From: an uncultured Flavobacteriaceae bacterium
Lineage (GTDB): Bacteria; Bacteroidota; Bacteroidia; Flavobacteriales; Flavobacteriaceae
Reading direction: 5' to 3'
NCBI GenBank assembly: GCA_947494695.1
Contig: CANLWB010000006.1
Span: forward strand, 305,335-369,334
DNA length: 64,000 nucleotides
Shown: one piece after another, positions 17,945-27,986 of the stretch
Layout of the letters: each line of letters begins with the position of its first letter
How positions within the stretch are numbered: position 1 is the stretch's first letter
Notes under the pieces: model-generated
What the model saw: the letters and a program-made list of their open reading frames with translations, nothing else
What the model was told of the DNA's origin: nothing
Databases searched by the model: none
Made by a program: the position numbers and the translations under genes

Positions 17945-19384
17945 ATGAGCAAACACCCTTTTTCTAAGAAAATCGGACTAATACTGGGGCCATTACTATT
18001 TTTAGCCGTACAGAATCTTCCCATTGAAATTGTTTCTAGGGAAGCCGATCTCGTCATAGCAACTGCCTTATGGATGGTAAGCTGGTGGATTACCGAAGCC
18101 GTTTCTATTTCGGTGACTTCGATTTTACCTTTGCTACTATTTCCTTTATTCAAAGTGATGCCTATGGAAACGGTTGGTGCCAATTATGGAAGCCCCATTG
18201 TTTTCCTATTTTTTGGTGGTTTCGTATTAGCCCTGGCTTTAGAGAAGGTAAACTTGCATAAAAGAATCTCGTTAACCATTATTAAAAAAACCGGAACTAC
18301 TCCTAATAAAGTCATTCTCGGCTTTATGATTGCCACGGCCTTTATGAGCATGTGGATAAGTAATACAGCAAGTACTGTGGTTATGCTCCCTATAGCGATG
18401 TCGGTTATTAACCTTTTAATTGAGGATCGCGATGGCTTTACCGGGAACGATAAGAATTTTGCACTAAGTGTTATGCTTGGCATTGCTTTTTCTGCCAATG
18501 CCGGAGGTATAGCCACGGTTATTGGAACGCCTCCCAATTCGGTTTTAATAGGTTTGCTAGAAAACGAGTATCATATTGAGGTTTCCTTTTTTAGTTGGAT
18601 GCTTATTGGTTTACCTTTTTCAATTATTTTAATCGCCATTATTTACGTTGTTTTGGTAAAATGGATGTTTCCCTGCAAGGGACTTGTATTTAGTACCTCG
18701 AAAGATGTGATAGACGAAAGCCTTAAAAAATTAGGAAAAATATCGTCGAAAGAAAAACATGTTCTTATAATCTTTGGAGGCATGGTGGTTCTTTGGATCT
18801 CCCGAAGTCTTATCAACTCTTTAATTCCTGGACTTGGCCTATCGGACACCATGATTAGTATCTTTGGTGCTTTGGCGCTATTTGCGGTGCCTCACAGCCT
18901 CCAAAAGGGCGATTTTATTTTAGTTTGGAAGGATACTCAAAAACTGGCATGGGGAATCTTAATTTTATTTGGTGGGGGCTTAGCCTTGGCGAAGGGCATG
19001 TCTTCAACCGGTATTGTTGATTTAGTGGCGACGTCCATTTCTTCAAGTAACATTAGTATTTTGCTCATGGCTTCCCTGTTAATTTTACTCATGTTGTTTA
19101 TGACTGAGCTTATGAGTAATGTCGCGCTAATATCTGTTCTAGCGCCTGTTGTAGCTGGCATCGCCATGGGCTTAGAAATCCCTATGCTTTATTTACTAAT
19201 TCCGGTAACCATAGCTAGTAGTTGTGCATTTATGCTACCTATGGCCACACCTCCCAATGCTATTGTATTTGCCAGTGGATATATAAAAGTAAATCAAATG
19301 GCTAAAGTGGGTATCATTATTAATCTAATTGCCGTTATACTTTTAATACTTGCTTTTAAATTTTTTATTCCTTTAGTATTTTAA
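17945..19384 (+). CDS. SLC13/DASS-family sodium:anion symporter
   Basis: 479 residues with about 11-12 membrane helices. The diagnostic SNT motifs of the DASS family are visible in both halves: MSMWISNTASTVVMLPIA and TELMSNVALISVLAPVV, with SCAFMLPMATPPNAIVFASG near the end and an N-terminal WWITEAVSISVTSILP. It probably imports dicarboxylates, citrate or sulfate with Na+. Single gene, divergent from the 17848 gene. Confidence 0.92.
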   Translation: MSKHPFSKKIGLILGPLLFLAVQNLPIEIVSREADLVIATALWMVSWWITEAVSISVTSILPLLLFPLFKVMPMETVGANYGSPIVFLFFGGFVLALALEKVNLHKRISLTIIKKTGTTPNKVILGFMIATAFMSMWISNTASTVVMLPIAMSVINLLIEDRDGFTGNDKNFALSVMLGIAFSANAGGIATVIGTPPNSVLIGLLENEYHIEVSFFSWMLIGLPFSIILIAIIYVVLVKWMFPCKGLVFSTSKDVIDESLKKLGKISSKEKHVLIIFGGMVVLWISRSLINSLIPGLGLSDTMISIFGALALFAVPHSLQKGDFILVWKDTQKLAWGILILFGGGLALAKGMSSTGIVDLVATSISSSNISILLMASLLILLMLFMTELMSNVALISVLAPVVAGIAMGLEIPMLYLLIPVTIASSCAFMLPMATPPNAIVFASGYIKVNQMAKVGIIINLIAVILLILAFKFFIPLVF

Positions 19385-19393
19385 TTGATAAAC

Positions 19394-20257
19394 TTATTTA
19401 AAGCGAACAAACCTAGAGCTTCCAAACGTGTAATTTGAAACAGGAATAATCGCATCCTTTTCCAGTTTGTACCAGGGTGAAATGCCATTATTTTCGAGAT
19501 TTTTAACAAGATGTACGCTTTGCGCCGGCGTATTGCCCTGAAACAACAAATAGAGCTTTTCTCCTTTACCATTTACGACTTCATCACATATCATTACGAT
19601 ATGTCCCGGCGAACCTCCCTTAATAAGCATATCTCCAATTTTAAGATCTTTAATATCATTTACTTTAGGTAATTCATGATACATTGAAAGCGTTCCAGAA
19701 TACATAAAAATTAACTTTAAGTACCTGTAGAAATTGTTTTTGGAAAAATCTTCAGGTGCCTTTTTGTGAAACGCCACCTTGTTACCATCAATTTTTGGTC
19801 TGTAGCCTTCTGCATATTTTTCCCAGGAGCAATAATGTCCGCTTGTAAAATTAAACCCTATTTCATCTTTCCTGTTATTATCCCATAAATATTCACTTCT
19901 AATTCTTATTAAAGCGTCTGCACATTGCTGCAATCCGTTTTCCGGAACCGAAATATCCAACACACCAATATGTCCCTGTTGCCAGTAGTACAACGTATTA
20001 TCGTAATTCTTGATCTGTGTACCAAAAACTTTTAACTTATATTTTCTTAAGTATTCCTGAAATGACCCTTTAGGATATTCCACACGTTTATACCCTTCTG
20101 GTGCCAACACTCTGGATTTAATCGTAAGACTGTCCTTGTTTAGCAAACGGGGAATTTCCAATACCGCAGTGAAATTTTCAGTAATGGTTGTCTTTGATGC
20201 CATCTGGATAACGACACCACTTGCAACAATTAGAACCAAGATCAATAACTTTTTCAT
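19394..20257 (-). CDS. DUF4846 family secreted protein
   Basis: 287 residues with a signal peptide or signal anchor (MKKLLILVLIVASGVVIQMASK). Features of DUF4846 are present: LRKYKLKVFGTQ, QQCADALIRIRSEYLW, FTSGHYCSWEKYAEG, IGDMLIKGGSPGHIVMICD, and LFQGNTPAQSVHLV. The conserved Cys in HYCSW and His in PGHIV hint at an NlpC-like cysteine peptidase-like fold, but activity is not known. Convergent with the SLC13 gene. Confidence 0.85.
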   Translation of the reverse strand: MKKLLILVLIVASGVVIQMASKTTITENFTAVLEIPRLLNKDSLTIKSRVLAPEGYKRVEYPKGSFQEYLRKYKLKVFGTQIKNYDNTLYYWQQGHIGVLDISVPENGLQQCADALIRIRSEYLWDNNRKDEIGFNFTSGHYCSWEKYAEGYRPKIDGNKVAFHKKAPEDFSKNNFYRYLKLIFMYSGTLSMYHELPKVNDIKDLKIGDMLIKGGSPGHIVMICDEVVNGKGEKLYLLFQGNTPAQSVHLVKNLENNGISPWYKLEKDAIIPVSNYTFGSSRFVRFK

Positions 20258-20506
20258 ATTGGTCTAACGGTCTAAAACCGTATATATTATCTTAATATGA
20301 TTTCGAGATTATGAATGACATCTTGATTTTTTCTAAACAAAACATCGAATGCCTCAAAATAGTTTCTCAATAAAAATTCTCTTTTTTACCCTTTACAATA
20401 AAGCGATGTTAGTCAAGTCATTAATCATATGTTGTAGGTTTAAACAAATATGTATTCCAAAAGAAGGGTAATTACTACGACTTTTATGGAACTAAATAAT
20501 CTAAAA

Positions 20507-23161
20507 ATGAAACACATACTTAATCTACTATGCATTATTGCTTTTACCAACCTTATAAAGGCACAGACGTCTACGGTTGAAGTCAATTTAAATGTAAAAC
20601 ATCAAACTGGTGACATTTCTCAATTTGAACGGCAAAAATTTATAACCGTCCATTCAACATTAGGTGACCGAGATTGGGATTCTAATGCCCAACGAAAACA
20701 ATTTCTAAACGACTATGACGTCTACTTAGGGCGTGATAACGGTTCTTTACCATGGATTTATAGTCAAACAGGAGAAGATCCCGCCAAACCCGGCTGGCCC
20801 AGTATTACTCAAATGGAAATAGAGGGTAACAAGCGAAAACAAAATTACGCTAACGATGCCACCAAACACGAATTAGAGTTTCGCGCTCAAAATATTATGA
20901 TTGGTGGACAACCTATTTTATACCCTACCGGAAATCGGCTTATAGACCCCATTACGAATAATTCTCAACCTTATACCCCAAGGCTAGATGATTTCGAACC
21001 CTTAGCTGAATACTATGCGCAATCCTTATTGCTTAGATATGGATCTGGAGGGTCTACAGGTGAGCCTAAACCAGCTATGGTTGAAGTGATGAATGAGCCT
21101 TTTGTTCATGACAACGATATTCCTACAACCAGAGCAAAGATATCAGAACTACACAATGCTGTGGCCAATCGTATTCATGAATTAAGCCCAGAAACTCTGG
21201 TTGGTGGTTTCACCGCGGCACATCCCATGTTCGAAGCAGGAAATTTTCGCTTATGGGAAAATAGCTGGGAACTGTTTATGGATATTGCAGGGGAGAATAT
21301 GGATTTCTTCTCGGTTCACCTCTATGATTTTTTGGGTGATAATGATAACGGAAACCCGCAATACCGCAGTGGTAGTAATGTAGAAGCCATTTTAGATATG
21401 ATCTCGGCCTATAGCTTTATAAAATTTGGAGAGGTAAAACCATTAAACATCTCAGAATACGGTGCCTTCTACCCTGGGGTAGCCGGGCCTTATTCACGTG
21501 AGTTAGATTGGGCCAATGTACGGTCTTTTTCTTCCATGCAAATGCAATTTTTAGAGCGTCAGCAAGAAATACTAGTAGCGATGCCCTTTCTACTTCATAA
21601 GGCGAGTTGGTGGAACCCACCGGCAGGTTCTCCAGATCAGGTTTATGGTCCGAGACTCCTTCGTCAAAAATGGGAAGTACCCGGGCAAACTGGTAACGAA
21701 TGGGAATATGCAGATACGGTTATCTGGTACGATTTATGGAAAAATGTAAACGGTACACGCGCAGATTCTAAAACTTCAGATCAAGACATTCAGGTAGATG
21801 CTTATGTTGATGGTAATAAAACCTACATCATACTAAACAGCCTGGAATTTGAAGATCGCACTATAAACTTACTAACCAACGGAATTAACGGCAATGACGT
21901 TGTAGAGGTTACGGTTAGAAAAGTTTATTTTGAAAATAATGTGACTAAATTAGAAGAAGAGACATTTAATACTATTCAGTCACAGGTCATATTACCTAAA
22001 CAGTCTACGGTGATCTTAGAATATACATTTAATGATCCCATACCTCAGACAGAAGAAAACTTGGAACAAAAGTACTATGCCAGCTCCTACTATAAACCCA
22101 TTCAGGCCAATACCACCGAAACGTTCCAAATAAATAACGTTGTAAAAACAGGCGTTTATGGGGAAGCCATGTTGCGATTGGGTGTCGGGCGTGACCATGG
22201 AAAATCGTTAGCACCCACAGTTACCGTAAATGGTAGTAATGTTGTGGTACCTGAAGACTGGAGAGGATACGATCAAAACAACAGAGATCGTTTTTTTGGC
22301 GTCCTGGAAATCCCTGTCCCATTTAGCGTTATTGAGGAAAGCAATACTATAACGGTTAGCTTTGGGGACTCTGGTGGACATATTTCTTCTGTGGCTATGC
22401 AGGTCTTTAATTTTTCTGATGATATTCGTTCTGTAGCACCAGAGCACCTCCCTTTTGATAATTTTAGAATTCAAAGCCAGGGTGCTACATGTCCAGGTTC
22501 TTCAAACGGACGTGTTCATATTGAAGCGTTACATCCACAAAACTATAACATAGCGATCACAGCCGCCGATTATAATGAACAACGCACCTTTACGCAATCC
22601 TTTCAGTTTGAAGATTTGAAACCAGGAACTTATAAGGTTGTGATTACCATAGATGAAGCTCCTGATTTTAAACATGAATTTGACCTGGTCATTACAGAAC
22701 CAACACCTATTGATGTTAATTCTAAAGTTGACAAGACGTCAAAACAAGTAGAATTATTCATGTCTGGAAGTTCAGAATACATCATAAAAATAAATAACGA
22801 AACTATAAGGACAGATGAAAACAACATCGTACTAGCTTTATCTAATGGTGCAAATACTATCGAAGTAAAAACAGCTAAAGATTGTCAGGGGGTATTTGAG
22901 AAGCAAATATTGATTCCAAATGGCATGAGTGCCCACCCCAATCCTGTTAGTGATTTGTTAGAGTTAAGCCTTCGGCTAAAGGATCACACTAAAGCAGAGC
23001 TATCTATCTACAATGTTTTTGGTGTTTTAGTTTACCATAAGACAACCGAAGTTATGGCGAATAAGCTTCACACGAATTTCTCTAAACTATCCTCGGGAAT
23101 ATATTTTGTTGATGTAAAAACCGAAACGAGTACCAATACCATAAAAATTGTAAAGAAGTAA
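20507..23161 (+). CDS. T9SS-exported glycoside hydrolase, GH86-like (agarase/porphyranase type)
   Basis: 884 residues from the Met at 20507 (MKHILNLLCIIAFTNLIKAQ, signal peptide); the frame extends 19 codons upstream without a better start. A clan GH-A barrel is suggested by EVMNEPFVH (Glu197, acid/base) and NISEYGAF (Glu317, nucleophile), 120 residues apart. Two beta-sandwich domains follow, the second with LRLGVGRDHGKSLAPTVTVNG. This arrangement resembles GH86 beta-agarases and beta-porphyranases, so a red-algal galactan substrate is likely but not proven. The last about 80 residues are a type A T9SS sorting domain (AHPNPVSDLLELSL, YNVFGVLVY, LSSGIYFVDVKT). It stands alone, not in a polysaccharide utilization locus with SusCD genes. 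Confidence 0.7.
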   Translation: MKHILNLLCIIAFTNLIKAQTSTVEVNLNVKHQTGDISQFERQKFITVHSTLGDRDWDSNAQRKQFLNDYDVYLGRDNGSLPWIYSQTGEDPAKPGWPSITQMEIEGNKRKQNYANDATKHELEFRAQNIMIGGQPILYPTGNRLIDPITNNSQPYTPRLDDFEPLAEYYAQSLLLRYGSGGSTGEPKPAMVEVMNEPFVHDNDIPTTRAKISELHNAVANRIHELSPETLVGGFTAAHPMFEAGNFRLWENSWELFMDIAGENMDFFSVHLYDFLGDNDNGNPQYRSGSNVEAILDMISAYSFIKFGEVKPLNISEYGAFYPGVAGPYSRELDWANVRSFSSMQMQFLERQQEILVAMPFLLHKASWWNPPAGSPDQVYGPRLLRQKWEVPGQTGNEWEYADTVIWYDLWKNVNGTRADSKTSDQDIQVDAYVDGNKTYIILNSLEFEDRTINLLTNGINGNDVVEVTVRKVYFENNVTKLEEETFNTIQSQVILPKQSTVILEYTFNDPIPQTEENLEQKYYASSYYKPIQANTTETFQINNVVKTGVYGEAMLRLGVGRDHGKSLAPTVTVNGSNVVVPEDWRGYDQNNRDRFFGVLEIPVPFSVIEESNTITVSFGDSGGHISSVAMQVFNFSDDIRSVAPEHLPFDNFRIQSQGATCPGSSNGRVHIEALHPQNYNIAITAADYNEQRTFTQSFQFEDLKPGTYKVVITIDEAPDFKHEFDLVITEPTPIDVNSKVDKTSKQVELFMSGSSEYIIKINNETIRTDENNIVLALSNGANTIEVKTAKDCQGVFEKQILIPNGMSAHPNPVSDLLELSLRLKDHTKAELSIYNVFGVLVYHKTTEVMANKLHTNFSKLSSGIYFVDVKTETSTNTIKIVKK

Positions 23162-23178
23162 TCTGGAAATATACTAAT

Positions 23179-23230
23179 AAAGCGGCCTAATATATGTCAT
23201 TTAAAAGTGCTGAAAAGGGCCGCTTTTTTC
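23179..23230 (+). terminator. terminator after the GH86-like gene
   Basis: AAGCGGCC (from 23180) pairs with GGCCGCTT (to 23225) across a 30-nt loop and is followed by a T run. The loop is long but the arms are perfect. Confidence 0.6.
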
Positions 23231-23394
23231 TTGAACTTATATAATTAGCGTGAATCCTGGAATAGCCGATTAAATAAAATTTTGTAATTTTAGTAAGAAA
23301 CGAGGAGATTAAGCTTAATTTACTGATTAGAACGTTCGACAACAACGTTAAACCATACACATTAGCTTTTTTGCTCTCATACTTTTAGTTTATT

Positions 23395-23859
23395 ATGAAG
23401 ACTTCAAAACGCCTGGAACACGCTTTAAAAAAGCTATATGTCGCATTTCACAATAATGTATTGAACCCCGAATGCTGCAAACAATGTGCTGTGGGTAATA
23501 TTCTGGATAATTCTGATAGCTGGAAACACCTGACAGATAATCACGGCTCCCCCAAGTTAAATTATGTTGGTAGAGTGCACCAAACATTGGGCAGAAGCTT
23601 TAATGGGTATACACCTTTGGAATTGTTGAACATAGAAACTACTTTTTTAGAAGCTTGTGGCTATGAGTTACCGCTACATCACAAAAACAAAAAACCGGAG
23701 AACCCAACAGACAAAAATGTGCTGTTTAATGGGTTGAGTGCCGTTGTAACATTTTTATGCGGTCTGGATAACGTTCCTAATGTTATGGATTATACCAGGT
23801 TATTTGAGTTTGAAGATGAAGAACTTTCATTAAATATTCATAATATAATCTTCAAGTGA
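23395..23859 (+). CDS. conserved Cys-rich-start protein, function unknown
   Basis: 154 residues, no signal peptide. The N-terminal part is strongly patterned: RLEHALKKLYVAFHNN, then NPECCKQCAVGNILDN, where Cys-Cys-x-x-Cys could bind a metal. HGSPKLNYVGRVHQTLGRSFNGYTPLELLNIE follows. I recognise this as a protein widespread in flavobacteria, sometimes labelled NqrF-related in automatic annotation, but no flavin or 2Fe-2S motif supports that label. Its last 30 nt overlap the 3' end of the convergent regulator gene. Confidence 0.7.
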   Translation: MKTSKRLEHALKKLYVAFHNNVLNPECCKQCAVGNILDNSDSWKHLTDNHGSPKLNYVGRVHQTLGRSFNGYTPLELLNIETTFLEACGYELPLHHKNKKPENPTDKNVLFNGLSAVVTFLCGLDNVPNVMDYTRLFEFEDEELSLNIHNIIFK

Positions 23860-25671
23860 TTCTTTTGTAGCAAGGTTCATTTTTTTTCTTAGTCTGTAGC
23901 GAGCTTTTTTAACCCCCTCTGGAGATATATTAAGAAATGTACTTATCTCTTTTGAAGAAAGGTTAAGTCTTAACAAGCAAATAAGTCTTAACTCTTTTGA
24001 AGTAATAGAAGGAAACCTGTCGTTTATTTTTTTATAAAAATCATCATAGGTTTCTTCAAAAAGTTCTCTAAAAAGTTTCCAATTCTGATCTTCTTTTTCA
24101 TCAAAATTTATAGCCTGTAACACCGTACGGTACTGATATACATTTTCACCTTGTGTATTCCTTAAGTTTGTTACTTTTTCTTTGACGTCCTGAAGGATAT
24201 TATTTTTTTTTTGCAAATGAAGTGTATTGGCAGTTAACTCTTTATTTTTTCGTTTCACCATGTCCTCTAATTTTCGTTTTTGTTTATTTTTTTCTATTAA
24301 TATCTTCCCACCTACAAGCAAAAAAACCACACAAAATAACCCCAAAATCATTAATGCACCAATTTGTTTTTGTTTCGTTTTAGTACTTTTTTCGAATTGC
24401 TTAATTTTTAGGTCTTTGTCGTTGAATTCATATTGAGCACTCAGTTCATAAACCAGCGTTTTATTTTCTAACTCTTGTATGGAATCTTTCAATATTGCCA
24501 ATTTTTTAAAATATTGAAGAGCAACAGTATTATTGTTTTTTTCTTCCGCAGCGAGTGCCAATAGATGATAGGCCTCCATTTTTTTTCGTAAAAACCCATT
24601 TTTATGTGTATATTCTAGTGCTTTTTGTGCATAAAAAACTGCTGAATCAGTTTTTTTTTGTTTCAGAAAAAGTGTTCCAGTAGAAATGTAGATGTCTGCT
24701 TTAGTTGGCTTGTGTATTTTTTTATTGGAATTCAATTCTTGTAAGGCTTTTTTTTGATAGTAGGTAGCTTTATCCAGCTGATTTAACTCGTAATAGATCT
24801 CACTTAACATGGATAATACAAAAGAACTATTAGATATTGGATATTTGTTTTTATAAATTTCTAATGCTTTTTCATAGTGTTTAATGGCGTTATCATAATC
24901 TTTTAATTCTTTGTAACACCATCCTAAATGTTGACGATTAATTAAGATGAATTTTAAATTACCTATTTCTTGAAAGCCTGATAAAGACGAGTTAAAATAG
25001 GGTAAAGCTTTTCTATATTCTTTTTTTATCGATAAAATATCCCCTAATTGATAGTTTGAATGTGTTATTCCCGTTGTAATGTTAAGGTGTTGATAGATTT
25101 TTATTGAAGCTAAGTATTTCTTAGTTGCTACGCTTAGCTGCCCCAATTCTTTATAAGCAACTCCCATATTTTGGAAGGTTTTTGCATAAGAGAGAGAATC
25201 ATTCTTTTTCAAAAACAACGCTCCAGATTTCTCAAATATAGCGATGCTCTTAAGATAATTCCCTAAATAAATGTGGGTAGTAGCAATTTGATGCAGTGCA
25301 GAAGCCTGTCCCCAAATATGATTGGATTTTTTATAAATCTGTAACGCTTTCTCAAAATATTTTAGAGCAGTATCATACTCATCCTGATAAAAGTAAACCT
25401 TACCTAAACAATTGTATGAACTAGCTATTCCTCTAAGATTATCATTTTGTTCTGAAATCGCTAATGCCTTCATTATATAATCTCTCGCCAATACAGGTTT
25501 TGAAATAGCATATTGAACTCCTAGATCATTAAATGCTTTTACAAGGGTTGTATCTGCTACCGATTTTCGATGTATAACCTGTAAAAGGCTATCCACTATT
25601 TTAGTATTTTGTGTATTTGCAACAACACAAATAATAGAAAAACAAAAAAACATAAAGGTTTTAAGAAACAT
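23830..25671 (-). CDS. TPR-containing membrane regulator with LuxR-type HTH
   Basis: 613 residues: signal peptide or signal anchor (MFLKTFMFFCFSIICVVANTQ), about nine tetratricopeptide repeats (residues 30-390, e.g. YNCLGKVYFYQDEYDTALKYFEKALQIYKK), a membrane helix (IGALMILGLFCVVFLLVGGKI), a coiled segment, and a C-terminal HTH (FPSITSKELRLICLLRLNLSSKEISTFLNISPEGVKKARYRLRKKM). The architecture is common in Bacteroidetes and puts the TPR sensor in the periplasm and the DNA-binding domain in the cytoplasm. It faces the secreted-protein operon at 26.8 kb across a long non-coding gap and is a candidate regulator of it. Confidence 0.88.
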   Translation of the reverse strand: MFLKTFMFFCFSIICVVANTQNTKIVDSLLQVIHRKSVADTTLVKAFNDLGVQYAISKPVLARDYIMKALAISEQNDNLRGIASSYNCLGKVYFYQDEYDTALKYFEKALQIYKKSNHIWGQASALHQIATTHIYLGNYLKSIAIFEKSGALFLKKNDSLSYAKTFQNMGVAYKELGQLSVATKKYLASIKIYQHLNITTGITHSNYQLGDILSIKKEYRKALPYFNSSLSGFQEIGNLKFILINRQHLGWCYKELKDYDNAIKHYEKALEIYKNKYPISNSSFVLSMLSEIYYELNQLDKATYYQKKALQELNSNKKIHKPTKADIYISTGTLFLKQKKTDSAVFYAQKALEYTHKNGFLRKKMEAYHLLALAAEEKNNNTVALQYFKKLAILKDSIQELENKTLVYELSAQYEFNDKDLKIKQFEKSTKTKQKQIGALMILGLFCVVFLLVGGKILIEKNKQKRKLEDMVKRKNKELTANTLHLQKKNNILQDVKEKVTNLRNTQGENVYQYRTVLQAINFDEKEDQNWKLFRELFEETYDDFYKKINDRFPSITSKELRLICLLRLNLSSKEISTFLNISPEGVKKARYRLRKKMNLATKESLEDYIMNI

Positions 25672-25837
25672 TTTTAGATTTTTTAAATCAAGTTAAATTT
25701 TGTTTATGTATTAGATAATTATAGTTGACCTTCTCCCAGACTTAGAATCAATTTAAAAGTAGAAAATCTGAATTGTTTTCAAGAGAAATAGAGTAAAATA
25801 CTAACTCTGTCTTTTTTGTTTTTATTGTATCCTATTT

Positions 25838-26301
25838 TTAACACTGTTTTAATGTTTCAAATTCATCATAGGTTAAAAGTCATTTGCCATTGACTTGTTC
25901 CCATTTCCCACATTCATACTCTAGTTTGCAGACAGCAATGCAGTCGTTTTTTAACTTCAACGCTTACAATTTGCATAAATTAAATTAGTGGCACCAGAAG
26001 GAATAAAAGCCCTCAAAGATTCGGAAATTTCTAATAACTCCTTTTTGATTCCAAATGGCATAGCGCTCATTATTGCTTTTGTATCATATTCTTAATTATA
26101 TAAGCCACAGCATATCCTGAATTAAATAATCCAATTTTTATTGGCATTTAATACTTCTAATGCTACTTCGTGATGAGATGTAGGTGCATGTGTTATAAAA
26201 GATTGTTTAATTTGGGTTTTTTCAGTATTCGATTTTCGCCCTCAAGAAGCTAAATATATCATCAAAACTGCGACTGTAATTACTGTTTTAATACTTTTCA
26301 T
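25838..26301 (-). pseudogene. decayed lipoprotein gene
   Basis: Reading from ATG at 26301 gives MKSIKTVITVAVLMIYLAS, a signal peptide, then TGA exactly where the lipobox cysteine would be, then GRKSNTEKTQIKQSFIT and PTSHHEVALEVLNANKNWII. Two further in-frame stops follow, then EYDTKAIMSAMPFGIKKELL and SESLRAFIPSGATNLIYANC. A frameshift leads into NDCIAVCKLEYECGKWEQVNG, one more stop and LLTYDEFETLKQC before TAA at 25838. The persistent protein-like sequence with several stops and a frameshift marks a pseudogene of about 150 codons. Family not recognised. Confidence 0.6.
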
Positions 26302-26438
26302 TTTCTTCGTATTTTAATTTAATACAAATAAAGAGGTACTTAAAAAGAATTATTTGTGACTTTTGATACAACAGTAAAAAATTATTTCAAAATTTGAATT
26401 TCTTTTTGTCTTAGGTTTAGCTTTCCTTTTGATTCTAA

Positions 26439-26465
26439 TTTTTTTAGCAATCTATTGCTAAAAAA
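26439..26465. terminator. bidirectional hairpin terminator
   Basis: TTTTTTAGCAA/TTGCTAAAAAA with loop TCTA forms a perfect stem flanked by T/A runs on either strand. Confidence 0.5.
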
Positions 26466-26490
26466 TGCCTGATTTCCACTTAAATGTAAA

Positions 26491-26665
26491 AAGTTTAAAC
26501 CACTTCAATATAATCAAGCATACTATTTTTTCATTGTGTTACGGTTTTTTTCGTTTTAACCAATTGTGGCAGAATCTAGGAGCACGTATACCCAAACTGT
26601 CCCCCTTTTGTCTACCTTCTATTTTTGTGAAAATTCAAATTGATAAAGATATTAGCAGTCAGTTT
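26491..26665. repeat. dispersed repeat copy 1 (partner at 38445)
   Basis: Starts with the 17-mer AAGTTTAAACCACTTCA shared with the palindromic element at 10226. From 26516 (AAGCATACTATTTTTTCATT...) to about 26665 it resembles 38445-38580, with short indels. The two copies also give weakly similar hypothetical reading frames, but these lack gene-like features. Confidence 0.55.
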
Positions 26666-26719
26666 TTACATATTAAAAAATAATTTAAGATTATTCATTA
26701 TGATGCGTGATGTAAAACC

Positions 26720-26839
26720 TTACGAATCGTTATTGCAGACGATGATACCTTAACATTATTAAACCAGAACTCAAATCTACCTTTAAACAACAATACGTTA
26801 TACCGCGATATGGCCTACAAAAACTTAAATCAACATTAA
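26720..26839 (+). pseudogene. remnant of a response-regulator N-terminus
   Basis: An in-frame stretch encodes LRIVIADDDTLTLLNQNS followed by about 20 residues and a stop. RIVIADDD is the typical first strand and acidic pocket of LuxR/NarL-type receiver domains in flavobacteria. The rest of the receiver is missing. It ends 19 nt before the secreted-protein operon. Confidence 0.4.
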
Positions 26840-26858
26840 TTTTAAAACCAAATTTAGA

Positions 26859-27944
26859 ATGAAAAATGGATTTACATTTAAAAAAACACTTTTTATGCTA
26901 TTCATAATAGTAACACCTTTGTCAATAAATGCGCAATCAAACGATGGAGATAGATTTATAATCAATGAGAATTATAGTAATCAATGGGCAAGACTTCAAA
27001 TGAATACTGATACTCATGTGTTCACTTGGTCAAATATAAAAAACTATATGGGGTTGTCATATGATTATTTACCTCCTCGGGGAGGAGGACAAGGTTTAGC
27101 TTATAAACCTGTTTTTAGGATCTATCAAAACGGTTCAACTCAAGCTGGAAATGCATATATTGGACTAACTGTCCATGGGCCATATTATGCTGGATTTTCT
27201 CATAAAGATCGAGCAGAAGACCTCAACGGTTATGCTTTTCTTCAATCGAGCGATGGTGAGTATACATTGATTAATAAAAAAAATACTGGAAGTGGATATA
27301 TAGCATTTAGAGTAGGGAATCAAAATAAAATGGTTCTTACAGATTCAGGTAGATTAGGAATTGGAACTTATAACCCCAAACAGACGTTTCATGTAACAGG
27401 AGATTCATATATGAGGGGTCATGTGTATCTGTATGCCAGCAATGGAGATGGGCAGGATGGTACTGCTTATATACAAGCACGTGATGATTCTGGGAATTCT
27501 GATATCGGACTACAGTTGAGAACCCAAGATGATGGTGAAATTACAAATGCTGTATATATTTCCCCTCAAGGAGATGTTGATATTGCCAATATGTTGAATG
27601 CTACGGGAGGTATACAAACCAATAATATACAAGCCAATAAAGTGACCTTAAACATTGGTTCGTTTCCTGATTATGTGTTTGCCGATGATTATTCATTAAT
27701 GTCTATCGAAGAAGTTGCACAATATATCACCAACAACAAACACTTACCCAATATGCCATCAGAAAAAGAAATGGTTGCCAATGGTATGGATGTAAGCAAA
27801 TTGAGCATCAAAATGGTCGAAAAAATTGAAGAATTAACCCTTTATACCATTCAGCAAGAAAAACAATTAAAATCGCAAGAACAATTGATCAAAGCGTTAA
27901 TGCGACGTATTGACCGTATTGAAAACAAAAACACAAAGCAATAA
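26859..27944 (+). CDS. secreted tail-fibre-like surface protein with C-terminal coiled coil
   Basis: 361 residues with a signal peptide (LFMLFIIVTPLSINAQS). The middle is repetitive and beta-rich (SGRLGIGTYNPKQTFHVTGD, a pattern typical of phage tail-fibre or collar-like Bacteroidetes surface proteins). The C-terminus FADDYSLMSIEEVAQYITNNKHLPNMPSEKEM followed by a coiled coil (KMVEKIEELTLYTIQQEKQLKSQEQLIKALMRRIDRIE) is a recurrent flavobacterial module. It is first of three same-strand secreted genes (gaps 42 and 45 nt), so it probably works with the 2881-residue protein on the cell surface. Confidence 0.75.
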   Translation: MKNGFTFKKTLFMLFIIVTPLSINAQSNDGDRFIINENYSNQWARLQMNTDTHVFTWSNIKNYMGLSYDYLPPRGGGQGLAYKPVFRIYQNGSTQAGNAYIGLTVHGPYYAGFSHKDRAEDLNGYAFLQSSDGEYTLINKKNTGSGYIAFRVGNQNKMVLTDSGRLGIGTYNPKQTFHVTGDSYMRGHVYLYASNGDGQDGTAYIQARDDSGNSDIGLQLRTQDDGEITNAVYISPQGDVDIANMLNATGGIQTNNIQANKVTLNIGSFPDYVFADDYSLMSIEEVAQYITNNKHLPNMPSEKEMVANGMDVSKLSIKMVEKIEELTLYTIQQEKQLKSQEQLIKALMRRIDRIENKNTKQ

Positions 27945-27986
27945 GTGCGTGTTTATACTCCAAAAAACATCATAAAATAGCAAGAT

